Source: Picocystis sp. L7
Taxonomy: Eukaryota > Chlorophyta > Picocystophyceae > Picocystales > Picocystaceae
Assembly (NCBI GenBank): GCA_020975725.1
Contig: QXJR01000006.1
Span: 1,054,001-1,118,000 of the forward strand
DNA: 64,000 nt
Direction: 5' to 3'
In this document: positions 12,225 through 23,429 of the stretch, one piece after another
How the letters are laid out: every line of letters starts with the position of its first letter
Numbering within the stretch: the stretch's first letter is position 1
Position numbers and translations under genes: made by a program
Notes under the pieces: model-generated
Told to the model about the DNA's origin: nothing
Seen by the model: only the letters and a program-made list of their open reading frames with translations
Database searches by the model: none

Positions 12225-13219
12225 TCATTCGCCACATGATCAGGGCTCAAGCAACGGAAGATAAGGCATAGTCCCAACTGCTTACATTGCTCAATTGCTT
12301 TTGGCGTCGTTTTTTTTCCTTTCCACTCGGCACGGAACTTTTCTTGTTCGGGCGTGAGAGGGTGCGGCGATGCTGGCACAGCCGCCACTACTGACGGTCG
12401 CTCCATTTTCTGTGGAACCGCCTTCGCTTTACGCCCGTGACGCTGATCATCGCGTTCCCGCGCTTCTCTTTCGCGCGCGTGACGCTCCTCGCAATACTGC
12501 AAAAGCTCAAGCCAGTCCTCCATGGTCTCCAACGGTCGTTCGTTTCCGTCGAGCTTGTCTACCTCCAGTTTCGCACGCAGTTGATCACGTATTCCAATCC
12601 ACACGCTACTGCGTAGCTTCAATAGCACCATTTCATCACTCACATGGGGAATCAACTTACCATCTCCCAAATTCACCTTCCTTTGCAACTCCTCAAGGTG
12701 TAATAGGTAATGGCGGACGGTCATGTCCCGCTTTTGGTACGCCCTCTCAAATTCTTTGTATGCCGCCTCGGATGAAGGACGGATACGGTGAAGCTGAATA
12801 AGAAGTGCCTTGAATGCTCCCAAATTTTGTGGGAGTGTCCCCTTCTCATAAAGAGAATTGAGGACGGCGCACTTGGGTCCTTGGATCATGTCAAGGAGAT
12901 CCACTACGCTCTCCGATTCTTCCAAATCCGGTTGGCGGGCCTTGCGCCTTCCATACCATCTTGTTACACTACTCCACCAAGCTTCAAATGCTTCGGATAA
13001 AGTGTCATCTCCCACGTTATGAAAGGAAAAGGTCTTGGGTCTCGCAATCGTCTCCATAGGTCCACGAGAAACGGACGGGATCACAACGGACTGAGTGGAT
13101 GTGCCATCTTGAACGGTGGAAGATGGGTGATTCCTCAACTTTTCCAACTCCTCACCTTGTTGGAGAAGTTGAATCTTTAGTGCCTCCAACTCTTCTTTTA
13201 ATTCCTCCATCCTTGTCAT
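12149..13219 (-). CDS. Family A copy 2 gag-like protein
   Basis: Same layout as the copy 1 gag: N-terminal coiled-coil-like segment, central gag domain, then a knuckle-like cysteine/histidine cluster near the end. It has five extra residues (VVIPS in place of V) after residue 46. The chosen start is the ATG at 13,217-13,219, about 85 bases after the proposed inner end of the 5' LTR. Confidence 0.75.
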   Translation of the reverse strand: MTRMEELKEELEALKIQLLQQGEELEKLRNHPSSTVQDGTSTQSVVIPSVSRGPMETIARPKTFSFHNVGDDTLSEAFEAWWSSVTRWYGRRKARQPDLEESESVVDLLDMIQGPKCAVLNSLYEKGTLPQNLGAFKALLIQLHRIRPSSEAAYKEFERAYQKRDMTVRHYLLHLEELQRKVNLGDGKLIPHVSDEMVLLKLRSSVWIGIRDQLRAKLEVDKLDGNERPLETMEDWLELLQYCEERHAREREARERDDQRHGRKAKAVPQKMERPSVVAAVPASPHPLTPEQEKFRAEWKGKKTTPKAIEQCKQLGLCLIFRCLSPDHVANDCPNKGKSLETGNGQAPGNGIPRRA

Positions 13220-13302
13220 TCTCAATAGTTTTCCACCAGTCGAACTCTACCTTTCGATGTAGAGCTCTGCAGCACACGTTCTGTACACCGTTCGATGCGT
13301 CT

Positions 13303-13709
13303 TGTTGTGCTCGTTCAAACGACACGTAGAACGTTTAATTTGAGCAAGTAACGGCAAAGTTATGCCCCAATGAAATTTCCACGAAAACCTAGGTGGCCGG
13401 ACGTGACGCACAACAACCACGGGCGCGTCCACAAAGCTTAATGCGCACGAGTGGGTTCTCTCACCGTGCGTAGAAGTCCTTTTTACTGTTAGGAGCGAAG
13501 CTCCTTGCTCTTGAACTCCGCCCGTACGTAGGAAGTTGCCTCGGAGGTTGAGGAGGCGCTTGGGAGGCGGCTCTACCTTCGAGGTCAAGATCAACTTGAT
13601 TACAAGGTGTGTGGGGGGAGGAGTTAAGTACTCCTCCCCATCGAGGGATAACCATCCATTGAAGGGGTTCAATGGGTGAGGAATGAAGGGGGAACCCTGG
13701 TTCCTAACA
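13303..13709 (-). repeat. Family A 5' LTR of copy 2
   Basis: Matches the shared LTR at 6,139-6,545 with about two differences. It starts (minus strand) TGTTAGGAACC at 13,709. The next bases rightward, CCATC, are family B sequence and should be one half of the target duplication. The inner end near 13,303 is tentative. Confidence 0.7.
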
Positions 13710-13743
13710 CCATCCGCCAACCACTTGGAAACAATTTTCAAGT

Positions 13744-14022
13744 GTGTTGCGACGACACTACTACCCTAACGATGTCGGATGGGAGTGTGTCCTTGAGCTC
13801 GCCCGCGGCTACCAACGCCAAGGCGAGAGTGCGGAGGACTTCTACTTGCGCATGCGCAAGGAAGTTGAAGGGGCCATGGAATCCACCGATCCATTCCTCC
13901 GTGCCTTGCGCACCCCGGATGGCCAAAGGAGGTTCTGGGAGCAGTTCTTCTTGATTATGTTTCGAGCCAAACTCCGACCACAGTTGGGGAGGCTCCTCGA
14001 CAATCATATCCGTCACGCTTAG
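13744..14022 (+). pseudogene. Family B1 gag, C-terminal part
   Basis: Retrotransposon gag domain segment (RRHYYPNDVGWECVLELARG, then GESAEDFYLRMRKEVEG). The same stretch occurs in B2 at 37,862-38,296 preceded by more gag. Only this part remains on the right side of the family A insertion. Confidence 0.7.
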
Positions 14023-14025
14023 AGA

Positions 14026-16660
14026 GTGGGACAGGAGATTGTCAATGGGGAACAACTTCTCCGAGAGGTGAAACATTTCGAAGGGCAACTCCCCTCCGAG
14101 CCCCAAGGACATCAAGGAGGTGGTAAACGCAAAGGAAAATCTCCTCTCATGCCTCCCCTCACAAAGGGTCCCACCTATGCGCGAATGGCAGGGTCTAGAA
14201 GCGGCCAACCTCGTTACGCTCCGTCCCCGGCTCCCCAAGGGTTGCCACAGGAGGCCATGGTGCAAATCCCAGCCTCGGCATTGACCTTCGGGCAGCTCCA
14301 AGCCGCCCAAGGTTGGACAAGGCCCCAAGGAGCGCCTCCTCAAGCTCCGCTGGCGCCGCATCAGCGAGCTTTCAAGCCCGGCGGCAAGAAGAAAACCCGC
14401 CGAGGCACCTCCGCACAAAAAGGTAGGTTGTGGAGCAGCGAGGTTTCCGAGGAGACCCACGAGGGCCTCGACAACTCGAACCTGATGGCTAACGGTGAGT
14501 TGCTCACTCTGTCTGTGCCAAGGCAAAGGAAAAGGTCGCATGTAAGTCCCCCTTGCCGTGCGACATATCGTGAAGCACCCAAGTGTGCATTATGTAATAG
14601 GACTTCGGATAATTGTGCTTGTGAAAACCGCTATCCTTGCCCTCCTCCACTGCACACTTCGGTCCCGGTGGAAACTCCCAAGGTGGACGCACCCCCAGAG
14701 TTCCCACTAAGTCCGGGAGAGTTTCACTCTCCCCTTCACTCGACTCCGTTGAGCGCGAACCTCCCGTCTACCATCGGTACCCTATGTGAGTTTAGCTCGG
14801 GACTATGCACGAGCATGGTCGTGATGCTTTCCATAGCAGGGTTATCGGCAAAAGCCTTTGTCGATACGGGTGCTACCCACAACTTCATAAGCTGTCGCTT
14901 CCACGACGGTGTGTGCCAAGCCGACCCAAGTGGTCGTACATCCACCCCCAAGCGAGAAAATCTGACGGACCGCTTAGGCGTTGGTGAGACGTTGCACAAG
15001 GCACCGGTCGTGAACTTGACCTTCACCATAGATAAGGAGAAGGTCGAGAGGCCTTTTGCGGTGTGTCCCCTCAATACTTATGACGTGGTGTTGGGGATGG
15101 ACTTGCTGGTCTCGTTCCACGCGAGCTTAGAGTTCCCAAGGAACGTTCTGACGTTTCGCCATCAAGGGAGAAAGCATGAGCTTTGCGGCGACTCGAACTT
15201 CGCCTCGAAGCATGGGATGGATGCATTCTGCTCGATGCAAGAAGCCGCCCAAATCCTACGTTCCAGCCGCAAGGCTCGTGAAGGTAGCCTTTTCGTGCTC
15301 ATCCAACGTCTACCCGACTTGGAACATGAGGAGGACGATCTCGGAAAAAGGAGAGCTAGCCTTACCCTCTCCGAAGATCACTCTCTCACCTCCCAAGGCA
15401 AGAAACGGCTCGACAAGCTCCTCCATAAATATGCATCGGTCATCCGAGGCAAAGAGGAAAGCTTTGCCTTGCCTCCCGAACGAGCGTCAGGAGAGGTGTG
15501 TCGCATACCCTTGGACGTCGCAAAAGACGGTCCCAAAAGTCGGCCACCTATCCGTCTCTCCCCGGAGAAGACCAAGGCATGTCGAGAGCTCATCGACCAG
15601 TTACTCAAAGACGGCAAAATGGCGCATTCGCCCGGATCGCCATTTGGAGCCCCGGTACTCCTCATACCGAAGAAGGATGGGAGATACCGTATTGTCTTTG
15701 ATTACCGCATGCTGAACAACCTCACGATCAAGGACAAATATCCTCTTCCTTTGATCGATGACTTGCTCCTAGACTTGAGCACCTCGACGTTCTTCTCGTC
15801 CTTTGAAGTGAAAGACGGGTTTTACAATATGCTTGTGGCCCCCGAGGATCAATGCAAAACAGCATGCGTGACGCCGTTTGGTCAATTCGTTTGGCGTGTC
15901 GTGCCGATGGGCCTGGCAAACGCCCCCTCTATCTTCCAGCGCATGATGAACCGCATCGTGTCGCCCTTAACGAACACCAAGGCGCACATGGATGATATCC
16001 TCATCCACTCTGGGTCAGAGGCTGATCACTTGGATCACCTCGAGGCTTTCTTCCAACGCTGCAAGGCTGAGCATATCGTGCTCGCCAAGGAGAAGACGGC
16101 GCTCTTTAAGAAAGCCCTCGACTACGCCGGATTCCATATTGGTGATGGCCGAGTGATGATGCAAAAGCGTCTCGTGGAGAAAATTGAGAACTTTCCCCGG
16201 CCAACTAGCATGAAGGAGAATCAAAGCTTCTTAGGCTTGTGCAATTACTACTCCTCCTTCATTAAGGACTTCCCCACTCTTGCTGCTCCTCTTTCGGACA
16301 TCAATAGAAAGGCGTTTAAAGGAGACTTCGTTGGCTCCTGGACTGAGGTTCAAGAGGACGCGTTCCAGCGCCTCAAGGCTGCTCTAGTTCAAGAGCCCGT
16401 CCTCGTCCAATACGATCCGAACAGAGAGACGCGCGTAGAGACGGATGCTACTAAGATCGCTACCGGCGCGATCCTTTCTCAACTACATGAGGATGGCAAG
16501 TGGCATCCGGTTGCTTAATATGGGCGGAAATTCAATGATGCCCAACGCAACTACTCCACAGCTGAGCAAGAGACTCTTGCTATTTTGCAAAGTCTCGTCA
16601 AGTGGAAGCATCTTCTGCAAGGACGCTCTTTCACTGTCTGAACCGACAACACCGCGTACA
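14026..16660 (+). pseudogene. Family B1 linker, protease, reverse transcriptase and RNase H region
   Basis: The first 200 residues are Pro/Gln/Gly-rich and basic, ending in a Cys-rich cluster (CALCNRTSDNCACENRYPC). A retropepsin motif AFVDTGATHNF follows near 14,850. Reverse transcriptase follows, with FDYRMLNNL and the active-site box HMDD near 15,990. RNase H motifs begin at about 16,430 (RVETDATKIATGAIL). The order is that of Ty3-like pol. The region is broken. Confidence 0.8.
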
Positions 16661-16665
16661 AATAC

Positions 16666-18712
16666 TTGCAAACGAAGAATGCTGATCAACTCTCCTCTCG
16701 GGAGATCCGCTGGCTAGACGCCTTGGCTGAGTTTACCCCTTTCGAGGTCCAGTACCGTCAAGGCATTGCCAACCCTGGAGCGGACGCTCTCAGTCGCACC
16801 GATTGGGCAAGGGGCCAAGTCTTTCGTGTCCTCCATGTTCGGCCACCCGCGGAAGACTTGATTCCCTCCTCGGAAGAGATCTTGTTGATCGAGCCTATGC
16901 TCTCCCTCGTTCTAGCGGTCATTGGTACCTTTCGATCGAAAGCTGCTCGCGAACGTTGGATGCTGCAATATGGTCGGGCACGCCTTAAGGCCCCCGTTCC
17001 ATGGCGTGCAAGCCGTCCCCGCCGCTTTGAGACAACATCCCTCGCGGAGGTAGCCAACCGCAAGCGGCTCCCACAGGCTCACGTAGTGCTCCTCGCTGAT
17101 GACAAGCACCTTGACCTTCCCGCTTGCGACCGACTCCTTAGTAGGTTGCCTGCCTCTACCCATGTGATTCATTCGGCCACGTATAATGGAACGTGCGCCC
17201 GTGCTACCAAGTCCTATATGCTTGTGTCCGGCCTCACCGTGCGCACCACGTTGCAAGTCAACCCAGGTACTGATCTCAAGTTGATCACCTTAGCAGACCT
17301 CCTCCGGCGGTCGATGCCTTGGCTCACCATCCAAGCACTCGTTGAACCGCCTCCCGGGCCAGCTCTTCGAGCTATGGGTGGTTCCCTTGAGATTCCATCG
17401 GTTGACCCCCTGGAGGAAGATTTGTATACATTGGTGCAACGAGAAGGTGAGAAAGACAAAGCTTACCAGGCTCTTGTAGCTTCACCACTGAAGAAGCACG
17501 AAGTTCGTGACAACCTCGTGTGGCGCATCGATCCCGAGACGGATCGTGTTTGCCTAGTGGTGCCGAATGATGTTGCCGTGCGACAACGACTTGTGGACCG
17601 TGTCCACGCGGATGCCCACTTTGGCGCCCAACGCACCTATGAGCAATGCCGACAACATTTTGTTTGGCAAGGTATGAAGTCGTACATTATCGACTTTGTC
17701 CGTACTTGTCCTCGTTGCCAGCTCCTCAAGCCGAGCAATCGACCCGCGAAGCATCTCGTCCACATGCAAGAGATCTTCCCCTACCCTTTCCACACGATTA
17801 TGGTAGACGAAGTTGTCGGGCTTCCCGCCACTTCGAGAGGTCACAACGCGGTACTAACCGTCACATGCCAGTTTTCCAAGTACGCTCTCTACTTCCCGAT
17901 GCACACTGATTGGACAACGCACGACGTTGCCAAGGTGCGCATGGACCGAGTAATCCATCCGTTCGGAAGTCTGTGAGTTGTCCTCACCGACAACGGGCCC
18001 CGATTTCGCGAGCTCTTTGATCAATTCCTGATCGAGCTCTGGGCCAAGCATAAAAGCGGCGCGCCTTACCATAGCCAGACACAAGGAATGGAGGTGCAGC
18101 ACCGCACCCTTTTACCCACCCTTTGGGCATTGGCAACATCACGGCCATGTAGAGTGGGACGAGCTGCTTCAAACATCGTCCTTCTCCTACAACACATCAG
18201 TGCATAGAGTTACTGGCTACTCTCCTCATTACGTTCTCTTCGGTACAAAAGCCAGTTTGCCGTGGACATATTCCCTCTTAAGAGAGCATGCAAACCCTGC
18301 GTGCAAGCGACTCCATTCGTTGTTTGACGCTCGCCGAGAGCTTTATGCTCAAGTGCAAAAACGACACGCCCTCTATCAAAAACAAGTTGAAGATAGATTG
18401 AACCGCCAAAGGCAGGTTCGACGCTTTCGCGTCGGGGGTAAAGTCAAAGTGCGACGCGGTCTGAAGTCCTCCAGGGACAAAGGAAAGCTCGAGAGCTACT
18501 TTGTAGGGCCGTACACCATTGGGGAGGTGTTACCAAAGGGAGCTTACCGCTTGGTTCTACCCGACGGCACTCGACATTCCGCCACAGTCAATATCGAACG
18601 ATTGCATCCCTGGCATGAGAGCGACCATTCAAAGTTCCCCATCGAGAACTCACTCCTGAACCTCAAACGGTTCCTCTCCCAAATGGATCAGAGGAAACTC
18701 GTTTCCAGGTAG
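16666..18712 (+). pseudogene. Family B1 extra segment and integrase
   Basis: After the end of RNase H (VQYRQGIANPGADALSR) comes a segment of about 200 residues (nt 16,813-17,430) that I do not recognise; families A, C, D and E have a DNA methyltransferase in that place. Then follow the integrase zinc finger (HADAHFG...CPRCQLLK, near 17,610-17,740), the catalytic core and, near 18,430-18,620, a GPY/F-like fold (YFVGPYTIGEVLPKGAYRL). The region is broken. Confidence 0.75.
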
Positions 18713-18909
18713 AGCGCTTCTACATACGTGATTGGACCACTTTTCCACCTAGGTACAATGTCCAATTTGCTTGTAGCGCCGATGCCCCTCTTCACGAACA
18801 TCGCGGGTTCGTAGAGGAAACGTCGGATCTCATCAACCCCGTTTGTGAGATCGAGGAACTCCTCGGGCATTTCCCCGAGCAAGGCATCACCGCACGTAAC
18901 AAGAGTCTC

Positions 18910-19794
18910 GTGTCTCGCTACAAGTCCAAATTTTATCACCAGAAGAGGCCCATCCTAAAGGATACGTGGCCGTACGCTCTGCCATACACTAGCCTAAGGA
19001 AATCGCGCTTTGCGAAACCGCCAAGTACGAACTTGGTTGGGCAAGTCGTGCAAGCAAGGTTCTTGCTCGAGCTCATGGACGGCTCAACTCACCTAGAGTT
19101 TTGGACTGGCCTTGTGGAACGCTTTCGAAAAGCGGCAAAATCTTCTCCCGTTGCTTACGTCATCCGGTGGACGGACGGGACTACTTCCTCCTACCGTCCC
19201 GATGACGCCCACACGATCCTATTTGATCCTGTGGCGGCCGTGTACGGCCAAGCTTCCCTCGTCTTGTCAGAGCCACTCGACGATCGGGCTGAGTTGCGCT
19301 TAATGGTGGTCCGGGAGGGTGTTGTGCCCAGCCCTCTCGAGACACCTGTCTTGCCGAGGTTGTCCTTCGACGATGAGGAATATGTACTCAATCGTGAGGC
19401 TTTGGAGAGGTTCTCAATTATATTCGGGCCATTCACTTGGGACCTGTTTGCCTCGCCAAACAATGCCCAATGTCCGGCCTTCTTTACACGGGAGACCCAT
19501 GCTCTCGCCCAAGAATGGGCTAGTCTTGGCAACCCATGGGCACACCCACCCTGTTGCCTCATTGACTCCGTGATAGGCAGGCTCGAGGCCGAACCTAGAG
19601 CCCTTGTGACCATGATCACTCCGCATTGGCCAAAGGCTCCCTGGTTCCCTCGCTTGCAGCATCTCGCTACCTACGAGGAGGTACTCGGGAGGCATGAGGG
19701 AATATTCTCGGTTGCCCGAGGAAGGCCCTTGCCTTCCCCTCACAGGGACGTCCTCCTTAGCCATGTCCCTAGGCGGATGCAGGGCCTGGACTAA
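18910..19794 (+). CDS. Family B1 C-terminal module with Dam/DIRS-like domain
   Basis: Two parts are visible. Residues 1-115 hold the module shared with A, C and E: PILKDTWPYALPY, then a Tudor-like FWTGLVERF...VIRWTDG stretch. Residues about 160-260 (nt 19,387-19,689) read TWDLFASPNNAQCPAFF, then WASLGNPWAHPP, then PHWPKAPWFPRL. This pattern matches, from memory, the Dam-like adenine methyltransferase domain that follows RNase H in DIRS-type retrotransposons. Finding it after the integrase of a Ty3-like element is unusual. Function is unknown. Confidence 0.65.
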   Translation: MSRYKSKFYHQKRPILKDTWPYALPYTSLRKSRFAKPPSTNLVGQVVQARFLLELMDGSTHLEFWTGLVERFRKAAKSSPVAYVIRWTDGTTSSYRPDDAHTILFDPVAAVYGQASLVLSEPLDDRAELRLMVVREGVVPSPLETPVLPRLSFDDEEYVLNREALERFSIIFGPFTWDLFASPNNAQCPAFFTRETHALAQEWASLGNPWAHPPCCLIDSVIGRLEAEPRALVTMITPHWPKAPWFPRLQHLATYEEVLGRHEGIFSVARGRPLPSPHRDVLLSHVPRRMQGLD

Positions 19795-19900
19795 CCCGAA
19801 TAGGGACCGGTTTGTCCCCCTTTCTAATAAGGGCTCTGTGGCCGATGAACCGGACAAATACGTGGCTTAGCCACGGGCGGATTCCCCAATGGAGTTAAGA

Positions 19901-20081
19901 TGTAATATTAATTGCGGCGGAGGGGAACAAAAAATAACAACGTTCCTGAACGTTCCGCCCAACGGTCTCGAGCTCCGCGGCAACACAAACGCACGAGCGA
20001 ACGAGCGCGAACGCACGTCGACGCCACCACCCTTGTCGTCTTCGCGCCACAGGAAAAGGAGGTGGGCGCGCAAGCGCCACA
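19901..20081 (+). repeat. Family B 3' LTR of B1 (181 bp)
   Basis: Begins TGTAATATTAATT and ends GCGCCACA. The same 181-bp unit stands at 31,800-31,980, with a 171-bp version at 39,914-40,084. Homology with B2 stops exactly after the terminal CA, which fixes the end. The LTR is very short for a Ty3-like element. Confidence 0.85.
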
Positions 20082-23000
20082 CATTCTGCCATGTTGACCA
20101 TACTTTGTACCACTGATGTATGTAAAGGTCATTTTCTGTAGTTTTGTACTATGCAGTCGTGTTGAGTAAGGAAAGGGGACGCAATTGGTTAAACCGGTAG
20201 AGAACTACTACGTTACTGAAGATCACTATATTTGCATCCAACAGTACTAGTCGTTAAATTGAGTCGTCGTGTTCACGCAAGGAATTTTTAAATGGAGACT
20301 TGGCATACGTAGTGATAGAAGTAGCACAACGCAAGGGGTTTGATTTGACTGTGCGTGCAACTATATTGGCTTTTGATGTGTTGGCGCCAAATCTACTTTG
20401 TATCTCTCTAACTAAGGCAAATGGATTGTAAAAGCCTGCTTTTTTTCCAGCTACCCGTCACTCTGCCTTTAATTCCAAACCATTTAGTTTACTCTAGTGG
20501 GGAAGATAGATAAATCTGCATTGAACTAACCCAACTTTGCCTTGTGAAGCGTGACAATTTCATCCACGTAATGCACAAAATGTGCATTGCTTACGTAAGT
20601 AGACCACTAGCTTAAAGTGGAAGCCATGGTGCAAGTTATACAACTTGCTAAGGCAAGTGTTGCAAAATCAATTATCATTTGATCATCTTCGAAAACCTCG
20701 ACATCCATAGCACATGATTCAAAGGACTGTCATATAAAATCCAAGCCGTCAGGCTCGGCAACAAGAGCCACTGGAAGCTGCTCCCCAAGCAAGCGTTTAG
20801 CGTTGAAAAAGTAAGAACATGGGGTAAATTTGAACCATTCCTATGTCGATATGTCTCCTTGGCGGATATGAATTGCTTTTCACCGGTGAGGTTGCAATCC
20901 TCTCCTCTCAATCCTCTTAGTGGCCATATCAAGGTACTTCTGTTTTATTTGAGGCTTTCTTACCGATTCAAAATACTTCCAAGACTGTCTACACCCTTCC
21001 AAATTAATATTGGCAACAAACTTGCTTGAAAGTTCAAAGGTGGCATGTCCTGATTCTTTGACCAATTTGAATTGCTCTGTCGGACACAACAAGAAAGGAG
21101 CAAACAGCCGAAAATATTTTCTAAAATAGTTAGGGGAACCACCACGATAGCTCGTGTTAAATTAGTAAGCTATACCTACTATTGACATGTACTAAGACAA
21201 CAGACTGCCCATTCTCGCCTTCCATGGACTCCTCTTGATGTATTGGGCGTAGGAACTTCCATGTGGCATTCCCTTTGGGAAGTTTGACTGACGGCTGGCA
21301 CACATCACTAAGATCACATGGACCATTATAAAGACGATATGGACCAACGCAAGTCTAGTATGGATGAACATATTCCTTGTCATCTTTTGATGCCCCTGAA
21401 CCTTTCGATGCTTGTTTGCTTTACTTTGCTTCGCTGGAGGTATTCTTAACTCGCCAGGCAACATATGTAAGATTGTCCTATCCACTCTGAGCATATGACG
21501 AGCGTTGGTTGGTATGGCCCCTCTAAAACTTGGGCTATCCTTTGCGTCTATCGGCACTAAGCCTGATGTTGAACAAGAAAGCGGAGTGCACGTTTGTAGT
21601 GTGGGCATCTTCAACCCATCTAGGCAATTGGCGAGAGCTGCGCCAAGTGTTGAGGTCCTCCCCCTTTCCGAACTCCGAAAAGTTTCTCAATCAAGCCCAA
21701 CACCCATTTGCCCTTTGTAGAAGATGAGCCCTTGGTCCTCCCATACCTCGAAGCCATGGTTTGCCAACGAATTGGGCAAATATCTTCATTGTTTCCAACG
21801 CTCTTTCAAGGGGTCGGCTTATTCTAAGCAATAGCCTCGTGTCCTATGTTACATTGTACCTTACTGGGGGTCGTGGCGTTCTAAAAGTAAGCTTCTTTGA
21901 GCCGTTTGAGAGGCGAACTAGAAAGCTGCAACCTACGGAAACACCAAGAAGCTAGCCAACCTAGTTTCCTTCCTCCATGTCACCCCCTTCCCTTGCTTCT
22001 TCACAAATCTCATTTGTCACGGTAGGGTGCATGATTGGAAGCTACCTAGCCAAACGTGGTAGGAAAATGGGATGATATACTCTCGTTTAGGTGCACATAG
22101 ATTATATCCCGTATAATCGTGCACACGCCTCTTCCGGCAACATGAATGGTACCCATAGATGGGGTATGTAAGGAAACATCTGTTTGAGGTTTGCAGGTGT
22201 CAAACCAACCATATATCGAGAGATATATATGGCCAATGTTCATCTAGTTCACTAGCAAGAAGCGAAATCCATGATGACCTATGAGGCGCTTCGGACTTAA
22301 TCACTATATCACAAACAAAGAACCGAATTTCAAGGCAAGATTCCTCCAGCGAAAAAGTGCAATGTAACACTGCGAGCGACCTTCATCAAATGCTCGGGCA
22401 ACGATTCGAACGTCCTTGGCTACTACGGGTAAAATGGAGGCATCCCCCCGCTACCCGCTTAAAAAATGGCTTGAGGGTAATATTGTTGATAAAATCGCCA
22501 AAGGATTTGCAAAAAGTGTCGTGAACAAAATTCAATAGGTATTAGAGGTACGCTGATTTTCAAGTGGTTTGTGAGAAGTGCTTCCCTTCTTCTTTGCCCT
22601 TCTCTTCACGATGTTCTGCATGGAAGATGGGAATGTCCCTACATTGAACACAATTTCCTCAGCTCCCTTCCACTTAAAATGAGCCTGTGCCCCCTCCACG
22701 GTGTAAACGCGAGTCCCTTGCCATTTGGAGCGAAGGGAAAAAGAGGTACCGACATGGTACCCTACGAACGGCCAAATCTCTAGTTGGAAGTACGATGGAG
22801 GATCTCGATCAACATTTCAAATCTAATGGGGAATGTTGTGTGGTTCTTGTTGTTATTGAGATGGAGGATTGGCGAAAAAGTGCAAAATTGAAGCAAATAT
22901 TTGCAAGATATGATGAGGAATGCTCTATCCTTTGAGTATTTTGTCTTCAATCTCTTTCTACTTTGCCTTCTTTGCAACTTGTAGAATAGGTAGTAGTCTT

Positions 23001-23429
23001 CGCCACACAGGAAAAACTAGCTCATATGTAGCCTGGCTACATAGAAATATATTGTACGTCTATAAGAAGTGCTTGATCAAAATCATATTCTACAAGAAAT
23101 ATCTTTCAAGTTACAAGTTAGATCGCAAGATTTAATCCACTTGCATATATTCCTTTGCCACGGAGCGATTCGTAGAAGGTGCACGTCATGAAAGCCGTGC
23201 TTACAATTGACGCAAGAATATGGAAAGTGATAAGAGGTGATGCAAAACTACTGAGTTGGCTTGATCCTGAGAACTTTGTATAGTGTATTCTTGCACCATT
23301 GACAAGGTCTTGCAAGCATTCTTTTCCAGCAAGCAAATAATTTTCCCACCATGAGTTCCTGGATTCTTAAAAGATACTAGAAGAATGCCAATCCTACTTA
23401 CCGTTGTAGAATTCTCTCTCACGAAAAAC
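20082..23429. other. Unassigned spacer right of B1
   Basis: No gene, RNA or terminal-repeat element is recognised in these 3.3 kb. On the minus strand, 20,880-21,165 gives a short protein-like stretch (YRGGSPNYFRKYFRLFAPF, later CRQSWKYFESVRKPQIKQKY) that stops on both sides, possibly a decayed gene fragment of unknown family. The remainder is A/T-richer than the elements around it and shows only short chance frames. Confidence 0.5.

Larger units (their letters stand above)
6139..13709 (-). mobile_element. Ty3/gypsy-like LTR element, family A copy 2
   Basis: This is a complete-length copy, about 7.57 kb with both LTRs, in the same order as copy 1: LTR, gag, protease, RT, RNase H, cytosine methyltransferase, integrase, C-terminal module, polypurine tract, LTR. 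The right end TGTTAGG abuts family B sequence exactly at 13,709/13,710, so the array was inserted into a B element. The two LTRs differ at about two positions, so the insertion is very young. The element looks nearly whole, with about one or two breaks. Near-identity of two 6.5-kb units could also reflect an assembly duplication, which the 15-bp difference argues against. Confidence 0.9.
13710..20081 (+). mobile_element. Ty3/gypsy-like LTR element, family B copy B1 (5' part missing in window)
   Basis: Parts seen on the plus strand: end of gag, protease, RT, RNase H, an unrecognised segment, integrase, C-terminal module, Dam-like domain and 3' LTR (19,901-20,081). Its first base corresponds to position 38,174 of the inverted copy B2; everything upstream is replaced by the family A array, so A sits inside B. 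The two B copies differ by about 1-2% by eye, and their 3' LTRs at about four of 181 positions, so B is fairly young. The element is broken, with roughly five breaks in addition to the nested insertion. Confidence 0.9.

Noticed and set aside
13738-14541. 267-residue minus-strand frame, repeated mirror-wise at 37,343-38,146
   Set aside because: It lies antisense to the family B gag/linker region, has no domain, and recurs only because the element recurs.
20880-21165. A host gene in the spacer right of B1
   Set aside because: The protein-like stretch is under 100 codons, stops on both sides and has no recognisable family; kept only as a possible fragment.
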